From: Mixia osmundae IAM 14324 | Lineage: Eukaryota > Basidiomycota > Mixiomycetes > Mixiales > Mixiaceae | DNA length: 64,000 nt | Direction of reading: 5' to 3' | Assembly: GCF_000708205.1 (NCBI RefSeq) | Contig: NW_014575561.1 | Location: 504,299 to 568,298, forward strand | Part shown: piece by piece, positions 19,028 through 30,691 of the stretch | Layout: each line of letters starts with the position of its first letter | Position numbering within the stretch: position 1 is the stretch's first letter | Made by a program: the position numbers and the translations under genes | Notes under the pieces: generated by a model | The model's database searches: none | Told to the model about the DNA's origin: nothing | What the model saw: only the letters and a program-made list of their open reading frames with translations

Positions 19028-21273
19028 ATGCTAGCTGGCTCCGTTCGGCTCTGTAGACGATCAAGCTCGGCCGTCTGTCATATCCTGCCCACGCGCACGC
19101 CGTATCGCAAACCGTCACCGCTCAGTTGCTCAGGCCACGCGAGCGTTGTTCGACCCTTGCAAACTCGTTCTAGGACGACAATGGCGCCCAGCCAAGTCAA
19201 CAAGACAGCTCATCCTTTCGAGAGAGCAGACCTAGAGGGCGTCCTCACCCGACGCTTCTTCATCTGCCCAAGTTTTGAAATTTACAACGGTGTCGCTGGC
19301 TTGTTCGACCTCGGACCGCCCGGCTCAGCACTGCAGGCAAACATCATAGACGCATGGCGAAAGCATTTCATCATCGAAGAGGAGATGCTCGAGATTGAGA
19401 CGACTGCATTGACGCTCTCGGAAGTACTCAAGACTTCGGGGCACGTCGACAAGTTCACGGATTGGAAGTGTGACGATGTGAAGACGGGTCAGATCTTCCG
19501 TGCAGATCATCTCGTCGAAGCCGTGCTCGAGTCAAGACTGGCCGGTGATCGTGCGGCACGCGGCGAGGCAGAAAAAGTCAAGACGGCAGAGGAGCTAGAA
19601 GCAGAAGTGAAGAGCAAAAAGAAGAAAGTCAAGTCGACTGCCGTCAAGCTCGACGACAGCGTTGTGGCAGACTACGAGAGTGTACTGGCTCAGATTGATA
19701 ATTACACGGGCGAGCAACTCGGCGAGCTGATAACAAAGTACAACATCAAGTCGCCAGAGACTGGTAACGATCTGACCAAACCCGTCGAATTCAACTTGAT
19801 GTTTGACACACTCATTGGTCCTACTGGCTATATGAAAGGCTACCTTCGTCCAGAGACTGCGCAAGGCCACTTTGTCAACTTCAACAGACTGCTCGAATTC
19901 AACAATGCCAAAGTACCCTTTGCGAGTGCACAGATTGGCAAGTCCTTCAGGAACGAGATTGCGCCGCGACAAGGCTTGCTCCGTGTCAGGTCAGTTCCTC
20001 GCGGAGATCAACCGCTCCTTGGCCTGACTGTCTGAGCGAGCGCGACAGAGAGTTCACGATGGCAGAGATTGAGCACTTTGTTGACCCGCACGACAAGAGT
20101 CATGCTCGCTTCAGCGAAGTGAAAGATCAGAAGCTCAGTCTGTTGCCGAAAGATGTCCAATCTGCCGGCAAGTCCGATCTGACCGAAATGACAATTGGAG
20201 ATGCAGTTGGCAAGGTCCGGTGGTTCCATATTTGCGTGTCTTCCTTTAGCTTACTGTCTGGTGGTCGACAGGGCATAGTCAACAATGAAACGCTGGGCTA
20301 TTTCCTCGTTCGAGTGTATCTGTTCATGATCAAGATCGGCATCGATCCTGCCCGAATGCGATTCCGTCAGCACATGGCAAACGAGATGGCTCATTACGCC
20401 GCCGACTGCTGGGATCTCGAGATCCACAGCTCGTACGGTTGGATCGAATGTGTGGGCTGCGCAGACAGGAGCGCATACGATCTGACGAAACACGCTGCTC
20501 GGACGAGTACAAAGATGGTCGTTCGAGTGCCCCTGCCTGAACCCGTCGAGGTGGACGAAATCAGAGCCAGCTTTGACAGGAAGAAGATGGGACCCGTTTT
20601 CAAGAAGGATGCAAAGATTATTGAGGATACAGTAGCGGCGTATGACGATGCGAGGTTAGAATGCGTCGAGCAAGAACTGGCGAAAGACGGCAAGACGAAG
20701 ATTGAAGCGGCGGACGGCAAGACTTACGAATTGACATCTGACCTCATCAGTATTACGAGACAAAAGACTAAGCAGTTCACGAGGGACTTTGTGCCTAACG
20801 TCATCGAACCTTCGTTTGGCATCGGGCGAATTCTCTACTCTCTTCTCGAACACAGCTACTGGGCGAGAGCGGAAGACTCTCAGCGTGCTGTCATGTCTTT
20901 CCCACCTCTGATCGCGCCTGTCAAAGTCCTCATCGTACCGCTGAGCAACAACGACGCCTTCAAGCCGCTCATCCGACAAGTACAGTCAAAGCTTCGCGCA
21001 CACGGCATCGCTTCTCGCATCGATGACTCTGGCGCGTCAATCGGCAAACGCTATGCGCGAAATGACGAGCTGGGTACGCCCTTTGGCTGCACGATCGACT
21101 TTGCCTCGGTCAAGAACAACACGATGACGCTCAGGGAACGTGATTCGACTTCGCAGAGAATTGGCTCGATAGACGAAGTCGTTGCGGTCGTCAACGACCT
21201 CTGCGATGCTCGTGCTACTTGGGCGCAAGCATGTGAGCGCTTGCCGGAATTCTCTGGTGATCAGGACGTGTAA
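19028..21273 (+). CDS. GRS1: Glycyl-tRNA synthetase, probable dual mitochondrial/cytosolic
   Basis: Exons 19028 (or 19181)-19989, 20049-20214 and 20272-21273. From the ATG at 19181 the enzyme has 658 residues. It is a class II synthetase that charges tRNA-Gly. Signatures include [69 protein letters not shown] and a C-terminal anticodon-binding domain beginning near VLIVPL. The middle intron (57 nt, GTCCGG donor) is in frame but is called because removal gives [13 protein letters not shown], matching homologs. An in-frame ATG at 19028 adds 51 residues rich in Arg, Ser and Pro with no acidic residue before the second ATG, a good mitochondrial presequence. Two starts for two compartments is the known strategy of this gene in other eukaryotes. 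Confidence 0.95.
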
Positions 21274-21383
21274 TTTCCGTTGCATCATCGCTCTTGCCGC
21301 GCGTAAAATGCATAGACAAGTGGCGCTCGAGCAGTGGGTTCGGACCTGCGCGCTTGGCCGGAGCTCCCTCCTGCTTGGTCGAG

Positions 21384-22535
<1,152 letters not shown>

Positions 22536-22568
22536 GTTACTACAAAGGAAAACAGTAGATTGCAACAG

Positions 22569-23549
22569 TCATAAAACAAAGGGGTAGCCTGCCTGAGCGT
22601 TCGAGGAGAGAAGCCAGTCGTATTTCTGCAGGAAGTGAGCCCTCTCGTCAATCCCGCCATCCGACTTTCGATTCCTGAGTTCGTTGACGAGCTGGGTATC
22701 CTGGGTCTCTTCGAGCGAGGTCACCAGGCCGACGGCTTCCAATGCGGCGAGATCGTCTGCGCTCGTCCAGCAGAGCATCCGCAGGAAAGCATCCCATGAG
22801 GTCGGAGCGACGGCGGGCAGATTAGCATCTATGGCGCCTTGTATCGACTTCATCGTCGTCGCGTTCCCGCCGCATGCCCACCAGAGAGAGGCAGCTTTCG
22901 CAACCGGTAAGTTGTAGAGCTCTGCACTGGCCGTTATCATTTCGACATAGTCAGCGCGAGTGGCTTCGGCTGGACCATCTGCTTGCACATCAGGCAAAGA
23001 TGTTTCTGACAGAGCGGGCGTTTGCGCTGCTGACAGCGGTGGAGGGGTGTAGCCATGAACGGCAGGCGTACTCTTGCGCGTGTGTCCGTTTGTGCCTGGC
23101 GCGTCGTCGTCGTCGGACGTGGATGGACTGTCGAGCACGATCCGTCTCCTCAGTGGCGTGATCTGACGCGCTGGCGTGGCTGAACGTCTCTCCGGATCAG
23201 AAGGCGAGGGCTGTATTTGTGTCTCTGTCTGTCTTGGCCTACCGCGTGATGTGGCCTTTGACTTTTGCCCACTGCTAGAAGAGGCAGCATCAGATGAAGA
23301 CGAGCTCTCTTCGTCGCCTGATTCGCAGAACGCTTTGGTCTCCCAGATCTGTTCGACGAGGGCATAGGCTGCTGCAGTTGCCCATGCTGCTTGATCGATT
23401 TGCCTGAGTTTGTCGTCTGGCCAAGTGCCCAACCCGCGCTGCTTCAAGCTCACTCTTCGCTTGGGCTGTCTACTTTGGACAGAACTAGATGTCAGAGGAG
23501 GTCGTTGAACAGAAATGAGCGACTGACGGGTGTGACATTGGCTGTACAT
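22569..23549 (-). CDS. Unknown protein with a Rap1 C-terminal-like domain
   Basis: One exon; the ATG at 23549 gives 326 residues. An earlier ATG at 23696 would add 49 residues but leave only 40 bp to the divergent transporter gene, so I prefer 23549. The N-terminus is basic, followed by a helix-rich segment (KLRQIDQAAWATAAAYALVE), an acidic/Ser disordered stretch with an SSSSS run, and a C-terminal domain. That domain reads LPVAKAASLWWACGGNATTM, then a W-rich helix and CWTSADDLAALEA, ending near RAHFLQKY. The order (helix pair with a GN turn, then WT-x-x-D-D-x-x-L) resembles the Rap1 C-terminal (RCT) domain. The real Rap1 of this organism appears to lie at 43.8-47.4 kb. The domain call is a weak, eye-only similarity. 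Confidence 0.5.
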   Translation of the reverse strand: MYSQCHTRQSLISVQRPPLTSSSVQSRQPKRRVSLKQRGLGTWPDDKLRQIDQAAWATAAAYALVEQIWETKAFCESGDEESSSSSDAASSSSGQKSKATSRGRPRQTETQIQPSPSDPERRSATPARQITPLRRRIVLDSPSTSDDDDAPGTNGHTRKSTPAVHGYTPPPLSAAQTPALSETSLPDVQADGPAEATRADYVEMITASAELYNLPVAKAASLWWACGGNATTMKSIQGAIDANLPAVAPTSWDAFLRMLCWTSADDLAALEAVGLVTSLEETQDTQLVNELRNRKSDGGIDERAHFLQKYDWLLSSNAQAGYPFVL

Positions 23550-23736
23550 TCGTTGATGATATTCGGGCGCGAGTGACGTGGACGTGATCGCGTGATCGTG
23601 ACAGAACGGTTTCGCGTCGATAATCAGATCAGCGCCTTGCCGTCGGTTCGGCTTAGCGAAGACGGCGTCGCGCACGAATCTCAAGAAGCCCGACATCCCG
23701 CTCCAGTCCCTGTCGACGCCAGGCAAGACCAACAGG

Positions 23737-25561
23737 ATGCTCGCGGCTCCATCGGCCTACTTGAAGCGGTTGACCAAATACGGCGATGCTGCGGCTCAGC
23801 TCGCCTCTACTGCTACTGAGCGAGTACACGAGATCGAGGACGAGAGTACATCGGAAGCCCAAGACCAGCTAGATCACGAATATGAACCCCTCATCCACTC
23901 GACACACTCTGAACAGTCACGCAAGAGTGACAGGACGGGCAGGTCGAAGCAGAACAGCAGACCGGATCCTGCCTCGAGGGCACAGAGTCAGAGGAGCAGA
24001 GTGAGCTACACTAGCGTAGAAGGGGCAGCGTCGCTCGCGCCAAGTGAGACGGGCACGGTCACGCGCATGAAGCGACTCGAGATGGCCGTGAGCTACATCT
24101 GCTTCTTCATACTGGGTTCGTCAGACTTCCCTCTCTCGGCCAGCCAGGGAAGCTGAAGTAGAGATCAATGAAAGGGACGACGATCTTGCTCAGCTGGAAT
24201 GCGTTGATCGTGGCGAGCTCCTACTTTCAGAGTCGACTCCTCGGCAGCCAGTTCGAGACCTCCTTCGCCAGCTGGGTTGCCATGACCTTTACGACAGGCA
24301 ATCTCATCTTCCTCGCTCATGCCAACTATACCCAAGCAAAGGTGTGCGACCACTGCCCGATGAGATGCGCTCGCGACTGACCGGCGAGCAGGCTAATCCG
24401 AACACGCGCATCTTCATCTCTGTCATCGCCATCATTCTCGTCCTCGCACTCTTGGCCATCACTACACGTATAGAGTCCATCAGTGCGACAGCGTTCTTCC
24501 CCATCCTCATCGCCTGCAGCTTCCTCAGTGCCGCCGGCGCATCCTACTTGCAGAACGCCATCGTTGCACTCTCTGCGCTCTTCGGTCCGAGCTACCTGCA
24601 AGGCATCCTGAGCGGTCAGGGAGCGATAGGCGCACTCGTGAGTGTTATCCAATTTGCGAGTGCCTACGGCGGCTTGAAGGAGGACGATACTTCGGACTCG
24701 AGTGCTGTCCTTGCCGCACCACAAGTCGTCTTCACAACGACGGACTCGCCTATTGATGATTATGTCGACAAGCTACGCGATTCGGCGTTCATCTTCTTCA
24801 TTGTAGCGACGGCGATGGCTGCAGGTTCGCTCGTCGCCTATGTCATCTTGATGAGGATGCCGTACTTTCGAGTTGTCGTACGGAGCTCCGGTGTCGATGA
24901 TCCGAATGACGATCTCGAGCATTCAGACGGCGGCATGGGAACGAAGCAACCTGCAGAAGAACACGAGCCCGTCAGTTTCAGGGTCGTTTTCGGCAAAGTC
25001 AGACTTCTCGCCCTATCGGTGTTTTACGTCTTCTTTGTCACCTTGAGCGTGTTCCCTTCGATCACGGCGTCGGTCCTGTCTGTCAACGACAAGCCGGGCA
25101 GTGATGGCAAGTCACCGCCGGCTATCTTTACGCCGGTCCTGTTTGTGCCGCTCGGCTTCATCATCTTCAATGTTGGCGACTGGATAGGCCGAGCCATGCC
25201 TCAGATCCCGCTCCTCAACTTTCATGCGCCTAAAGCGCTGGCGATCGTATCAGTAGCAAGAACAGCATTCGTCCCACTCTTCCTCTTCTGCAACGTTACT
25301 GCAGGCGTGAGCGAAGCGCCACCCATCTTCGATTCAGACACCATCTTCCTTCTGCTCCTGCTGCTCTTTGCAATCTCGAATGGCTACATCAGCACGCTCA
25401 TCATGATCACAGGCGTTGGGACGCCAGAACTGGAGCAGCACGAGATAGATACAGCGGCGACTCTGCTCGCATTTGCTCTGACGGCAGGACTCGCTCTGGG
25501 CAGTTTTGCCTCTTTTGGCGTTCGAGCCTCGATATGTCGCTGCAACCCTTTCCTCCAATGA
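23737..25561 (+). CDS. FUN26: Equilibrative nucleoside transporter (FUN26-like)
   Basis: Exons 23737-24115, 24175-24341 and 24392-25561 encode 571 residues. The N-terminal 120 residues are hydrophilic and Ser/Arg-rich. About eleven hydrophobic segments follow. Family marks are ILGTTILLSWNALI at the first membrane segment, PALQ-like ASYLQNA, GPSYLQGILSGQGAIG, the large cytosolic loop near residue 300-330, FNVGDWIGR, and the end GSFASFGVRASICRCNPF. In yeast Fun26 is a vacuolar nucleoside carrier; that location is inference here. It is divergent from the gene on its left and followed tail to tail by SPT4. Confidence 0.92.
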
Positions 25562-25665
25562 TCAGATCTGGCCCTAGAGAGCTAGCCATGTTGAGTGTTG
25601 TGACAGTATGCAGACGGTTCGACGCAGACAGAGCGCGATAGACAACAACATAAAGCATGGATGGA

Positions 25666-26221
25666 TCAGTCGTCTTCGGGTCTGCCGCGGATGTAGCGCC
25701 CTGCTTCCTCGAGCGCTTCTTGCGTCTCTTGGTCCAGCTGGCCTGCTCGAAAGCGTCAGTCACAGGGCACAAGCAGTGCTTCGGCGGGTCGGTCTACCTG
25801 TCATGCGTAACGCGTAGGCGCCTGGTATAAAGTTTTCTGCAGGGACAAGCACCGTCTGAGTATGCTCATCTTTCTGGATCAGGACCGACTTGCCTATCCG
25901 ACTGAATTTGGCCTGCTGTGACATCAGCAACGGTCATTCCAAAGGTCGACTAGAGAGAGCGTACGACCCATGATTCTTGTGGCTTCACGCTCGCTACGAC
26001 ACCCTCGAAGGTTCCGGTGGTACACTGAAGCACTCTCTCGCCATCTGACTTCATCTGTCGCCCTGGTCTGAGCTCGACTGTGCGGGGGCCCGAGACGATG
26101 GCATGGCACTGACTGCTAGGAAAGGACAATTGGGGCAGCCGCTCTTCTTGAAGTCGCTAGCGGTGAGGATGAGTGAGCAGGAGAGGCATGCTCTCTGCTT
26201 GCCTGTTCCTCTGGCCGGCAT
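25666..26221 (-). CDS. SPT4: Transcription elongation factor SPT4
   Basis: Four tiny exons (26221-26114, 26054-25965, 25912-25798, 25742-25666) join to 129 residues, close to the usual 100-120. SPT4 is the zinc-binding partner of SPT5 in DSIF, which keeps RNA polymerase II processive. The zinc finger is CLSC...CPNC in exon 1. Exon 2 has RVLQCTTGTFEGV and the SWV motif, exon 3 the KFSRIGK and PGAYALRMTG stretch, and exon 4 the acidic LDQETQEALEEAGRYIRGRPEDD-type tail. Each junction is in phase and restores a family motif. The exons are too short to show as one frame, so this gene is easily missed. It is divergent from MRP20, with 96 bp between the start codons. Confidence 0.9.
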
Positions 26222-26317
26222 GTTGGTCGCTCACGTCGAGGCTCGCTGTCACTTTGCTTGCAGATCGACAAGTCGCGCAGGTTTTGTGCGAGGCAGCAGA
26301 CAGACAGAGGGCGAGCG

Positions 26318-27289
26318 ATGTCGGCGAGGTTGTGCAGCTGTATGAGGGGCCTGCAGCTGTCTGTGAGCCGGCTTGGGCTCAGTCTGGCGGCAACAAGGAG
26401 AGGACTGGCAACGCATGCAGAGGCGCCGTCTGAAGGTGCCAAACGGGCAGCCAAGGAGCAAAGAGCTCAAGACCGGCTACGCAAGCTCAAGCGATTCGAG
26501 CAAGGCGGCTCGACGTTTTCGTACAAGCCCATGGCCAAACCCAAGGGTGCCCATCGTCAGGCGCTCCTCGAGGCTCGCCGGAACAAGATCGCCAAGCTGC
26601 AGAGACTGCACGCAGAGAGGAGGAAGGAGAAGAAAGATGCGACGACGATGATACCGGACAAGTGGCTGCAGGGCACCCGGGAGATCTACCTGCCCAACCT
26701 GTCCCTCGTCATGCTACGCAACAACCCGCTCCAGAGACCTTATGACCCCTATACGGCTACCTTTCGATGCGCGCCCACACTGACAAAGATCGACATCGTC
26801 AACTATCTGGCGGCGGTCTACAAGCTCGAGGTGACTTCGATACGGACGATGATAGAGTCCAATGCTCGTCACGTCATCAGGGACAGAGTGCAAGCCAAGA
26901 TGGCGAGGAGGATGTCCATGCAACCTTACCGCGAGGGCAAGCTGCGTAACGTGAGATCGAAGAAAGTCATCGTCAGCCTCAAACAGCCTTTCTGGTATCC
27001 TGCACCACGCTCCGACGACTTCATGCGTCCTCGCTTCCAGTAGGTCCCATCTCTCTTTCCATCATGCAGCTCCGGCTAACAGTCCTGCAGAACTCGCCAG
27101 GTGGACTCGGGTGATCCCAACAGACCCAATCTGGCCGGAGCGCGCAGCCAGGCAGGCGTCTCTCAAGCCGAATCACAGAACAAGCGTACCTATCTCAAGA
27201 GAGTCCAGAAGCGGTGGGCAGAAGAAGACAAGAACGTTCGCTCGTTCATCGAACGCGCAAAATCTGTTCGATCAGAGCCGGACGTGTAG
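26318..27289 (+). CDS. MRP20: Mitochondrial large-subunit ribosomal protein uL23m
   Basis: Exons 26318-27039 and 27091-27289 encode 306 residues. A basic presequence (MSARLCSCMRGLQLSVSRLGLSLAATRRGLATHA) is followed by a Lys/Arg-rich segment and the L23 core: EIYLPNLSLVMLRNN, TKIDIVNYLAAVYKLEVTSIRT, and KKVIVSLKQPFWYP. The C-terminal exon is a basic helix-rich extension common in fungal Mrp20. uL23m lines the exit tunnel of the mitoribosome. The phase-2 junction was chosen because the frame meets TAG immediately after the donor. It shares a short divergent promoter with SPT4. Confidence 0.9.
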
Positions 27290-27350
27290 TAGAGCATTGC
27301 AACGTGCACCGAAATGTACTACAACAACATGAGACAGATACATGCTCTTT

Positions 27351-30300
27351 CTAATCATCCTCAATCACGATCGGCCCTCTCTGATCTCTCGGTGAGCGGG
27401 TCTTGACGGCAGAACCAGCTTTGGATCGCATGTGCACTTCTTCCTCTTCTTCCGCTTCGGTATCAGTCTCCGAGTCGTCTGCTCGTGCAGGCTGTTCTAC
27501 GAGCTGCAGAGCATCATAGAGCTGACCCGACTCGTCCGGAGAGAAGATGGCATCGAGTAGCTCCCGCGCAAGCTCAGAGATCTCCCAGAGCACCTCGTCG
27601 TCCTCTGGAGAAATGTCGAAAGCGAGCGTGCCGTAGCTCAGTCGTCCCATGCTCTTTGTGAACTTGTGATCGACGCCCTTGAAGCCAAAGTTGACGATGG
27701 CTTCTTTGAGCACGGTCGAGAGATCTCGGCTGGCAGAAGCATGCAGCGCTAAGCGGGCGAGTAGCTGCGTACAATTCAGCACTCTGTCAAGCAATCTGTT
27801 CGATGTCATTCGATCGGGTACCCCGCTATCTGCCAGGGAGGCGACGCACCCTGAGACAGACTCGCTACTGTCCGGCGCAAAGAGGAAGCCTTGATCAAAG
27901 AGCATGTCAACATCGGCATCGATTCGGATGACGAGGCTGGCCAGCAAGATTCGAGACTGGCTGAGCATGACGATACTGTCCTTGTGAGCGTGTGACAGGA
28001 TATGCAATATCGTCGTTGCCTCAGATGCCGCATCGAGATTCACGGCGTGGCCGATATCTCTTCCACGGCGCAAGAGAGTGCCTAGCCAATCGACCAGTGG
28101 AATCTGACTCTTGATCTCTGATGAATCGTCTCGTGTGATATGCATGGGCTGGGCAAGGAGCTGTCGGAAGAGAGCAGGCTCAAGCGCGAGCGTCTTGAGC
28201 ATAGCCAGTGCACGAATGCTAGAATCATCTGTGTACCTTTGCAGTAAGACTGGCATGGCTTTCTTACTCGCCAGAAAAGCGTCGAACGCCGCTGTTGCAC
28301 CCTCCGCGTTGACCGATGTGAGTGCTTCTAAACAGCATAACAAAGTGCGCCCAAGAGACGATAGCTCCTCGACCTCGGGCTGCAGATGACTGATCATCGT
28401 GGCGAGACTCGCCAAAAATGCAGTAGATTGCTCGAGGCTGTCGTATGGCGCAGCATGCAGGTACGCGGGCCCGAACTGGTGCGGGAAGCGCACGATGAGG
28501 TAGGTCATCCATTCGATCAGGTGCTGCAGCGAACTGTATGACCTCGTCTCGTATAGAATCGTAACCATCTTGACTGTCGTCGACGCGAGTTCGCTGACAA
28601 GGTTGCGTATCGCAATGTCGGGCGGACAATCTCGAAAGAGCATGTCGCTAGATCGCGCAAATTGTGTGAAGATGCTTTGCGCTAGATTGAGGTAGGCCAA
28701 CTGATCGGCAGGGCTCGCTTCGCCAAAAGTTGGACTGATGATGAAGCGATATGTCCGTGCACTATCGGACACTTCTGTGCTGCCCATCAGACGGTGTGTC
28801 AAGAGAGCAGACAAGATGTCCTCGCGCAGGTGAGCACAACGACGCGTCAGAGCTTCCTGGGGCGACTCTTGGGTGACCGATGTATCGATCATCATCATCG
28901 AATGCTGGGAGCTGGGAGGTGTAGCAGGCTCGGGAGCCGCAGGAGCGGCCTCAATCTTGGGTAGTTCTGAGTCTGGCGGTCTACCGCGAGACAGGAAAGG
29001 CGTGTCTGCATCGGGCATGACGGATTGCCTTCTGTCGGGTCGCGGTGTGACGCTTTCATCACGCTGACGTGTACGCTGCTTAGAAGCTGCGGCCAGACTG
29101 GGCGAGTCAATGAAGCTGTTCTCGAAGCCACGCATGCGGGTGACCGATCCCTGCTTGCCTTTTGATTTGATTGTTGGTGGCTCGGGCGGGACCGCTCTCA
29201 GTCCTGCCAGCCCTGGCCGCTTCGCCTGAGACTTCGTGGGAGAGTAGCGCAGAGGCGGCGGTGGAGCCATGAGCTGGCTCTCTTCGCCACGAGGATGGCG
29301 TCGAGCGGTACTGTATCGATCCACCGAATTGAGGTAAGCTGCACGCTTACGCGGACTGTGAAGAGTCGCACGGCGATTCATGGACTCTGCTTCCTGAGCT
29401 GCAAAGGCTGCTTCTGTTCGAGCAGTCTCCACTTCGCGCCGAGCTTTTGACTCGGCAGCCTTCTTCTGGCCTTCGAGTTCTTCCAGTTGACGACGGTGGG
29501 CTTGACGATCGGCCTCATGCTGTTTGTCTTTCTTTTCCATGCTCCGCCGTATATAGTCGGCTTCGCCCTCTTTGGTGAGTGCCAGCTGCTCAGCCAGCAG
29601 ACGCGCATTTCGTTCCTGACGCGATTTGTTAGCACCTTTCGAAGCGTGGGAGATTTCACTTACGGTCTCGAGCTGCGATCTCAATCTTGCCAGCTCGACC
29701 GTATGGGCACTAGCGATCGACGGAGCATTGACAGCTGGACGAGGCGAGACAGATCTCTGGGGCTGCACAGCTCCATTACTCGCCACGCCATTGACACGTG
29801 ATGGCATGTCTGCGCGTGCAGTCGAGGTAGGAACGCCAGACATGCTGATTGATCGACCGAATGATCTATTCACTGACGAAGAGGGCACCGCGGGCGTCTG
29901 TCTCGGCGGTGGAATGAAGGGCTTGCTAGCGAAAGCAGTGGTGCTTTTAGTCGCAGCAAGGGCAGGTGCGCGCTTGCCGTTCGCGTGTGACTGCGCAGGC
30001 ATCTGTGAAGCACGTGGAGCGATGCCATAGTCTCCGCGCTCGTTGAGGACGACGATGTCGTCCATTGTGTTGTCTTCTTCCTCGTCTTCGTCGTCCAAAC
30101 GTCCGTGAGCATCCGAGACGAGATCTCTTCGCGCTCGCTTCGGCGGGGGTATCACGCCATTGAGCTTGGTCACCTCCCTCAGCGCAGGTCTCGCTGCGGG
30201 TACAGCGAGCCTGTCCGGCTTGCTAGTCGAATGAGAGCGTTCGATAGATTGTAAAGACGGTGCGATGTCAGTCTTTGTGGAACGGCTGTCGTAGGATTGG

Positions 30301-30497
30301 GTGAGTGCATCGAGCTGGGCAAGTGAGGCCTCGTCCAAAACGAGCTCATCAAAGCCAAATTCGTCATCGTCAGACGAGGCATTGGCGAGATGATTGACAG
30401 TCTTGACGTCCTTAGAGGCGCCGTTAGCAGCACTTGCAAGCTGTTCTTTCGGCTCTAGCGCCGGCGGCAGCTCCTGAGAATCATCAATATAGTCCAT
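27351..30497 (-). CDS. ATRIP/Rad26/Ddc2-like checkpoint protein
   Basis: Exons 30497-29664 and 29615-27351 give about 1032 residues. The 48-nt intron (GTAAGT, GCTAAC, CAG) is in frame, so the unspliced frame is also open; its consensus sites are strong enough to call it. The N-terminus (MDYIDDSQELPP) leads to an acidic patch DDDEFGFDELVLDEASLAQL, like the RPA-binding acidic region of ATRIP. A Lys/Glu coiled coil at about 285-375 fits the ATR-binding or dimerisation coil, followed by a basic Ser/Pro region. The C-terminal 500 residues are helical and HEAT-like. The tail is acidic (Glu runs) and ends IVIEDD. The start at 30497 is the first ATG. The assignment rests on architecture rather than an unmistakable motif. 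Confidence 0.58.
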   Translation of the reverse strand: MDYIDDSQELPPALEPKEQLASAANGASKDVKTVNHLANASSDDDEFGFDELVLDEASLAQLDALTQSYDSRSTKTDIAPSLQSIERSHSTSKPDRLAVPAARPALREVTKLNGVIPPPKRARRDLVSDAHGRLDDEDEEEDNTMDDIVVLNERGDYGIAPRASQMPAQSHANGKRAPALAATKSTTAFASKPFIPPPRQTPAVPSSSVNRSFGRSISMSGVPTSTARADMPSRVNGVASNGAVQPQRSVSPRPAVNAPSIASAHTVELARLRSQLETVSEISHASKGANKSRQERNARLLAEQLALTKEGEADYIRRSMEKKDKQHEADRQAHRRQLEELEGQKKAAESKARREVETARTEAAFAAQEAESMNRRATLHSPRKRAAYLNSVDRYSTARRHPRGEESQLMAPPPPLRYSPTKSQAKRPGLAGLRAVPPEPPTIKSKGKQGSVTRMRGFENSFIDSPSLAAASKQRTRQRDESVTPRPDRRQSVMPDADTPFLSRGRPPDSELPKIEAAPAAPEPATPPSSQHSMMMIDTSVTQESPQEALTRRCAHLREDILSALLTHRLMGSTEVSDSARTYRFIISPTFGEASPADQLAYLNLAQSIFTQFARSSDMLFRDCPPDIAIRNLVSELASTTVKMVTILYETRSYSSLQHLIEWMTYLIVRFPHQFGPAYLHAAPYDSLEQSTAFLASLATMISHLQPEVEELSSLGRTLLCCLEALTSVNAEGATAAFDAFLASKKAMPVLLQRYTDDSSIRALAMLKTLALEPALFRQLLAQPMHITRDDSSEIKSQIPLVDWLGTLLRRGRDIGHAVNLDAASEATTILHILSHAHKDSIVMLSQSRILLASLVIRIDADVDMLFDQGFLFAPDSSESVSGCVASLADSGVPDRMTSNRLLDRVLNCTQLLARLALHASASRDLSTVLKEAIVNFGFKGVDHKFTKSMGRLSYGTLAFDISPEDDEVLWEISELARELLDAIFSPDESGQLYDALQLVEQPARADDSETDTEAEEEEEVHMRSKAGSAVKTRSPRDQRGPIVIEDD

Positions 30498-30691
30498 GGC
30501 TCGATGTCGGACCGCCACAACATCGCTCGAGTCTGCTGAGCTCGCACAATCTCACGATCTTGGCCGTTCCTAGTGGTGAGCATGACACGCGTCGCGCTAT
30601 CAATCAACTGCCACTCGTGCCCTCACCACGCTTACTCGGCCTGTGCGCTTCGATTTGTACTTCCCCGAGCTAGCCCGCATGCGCAAGGAGC

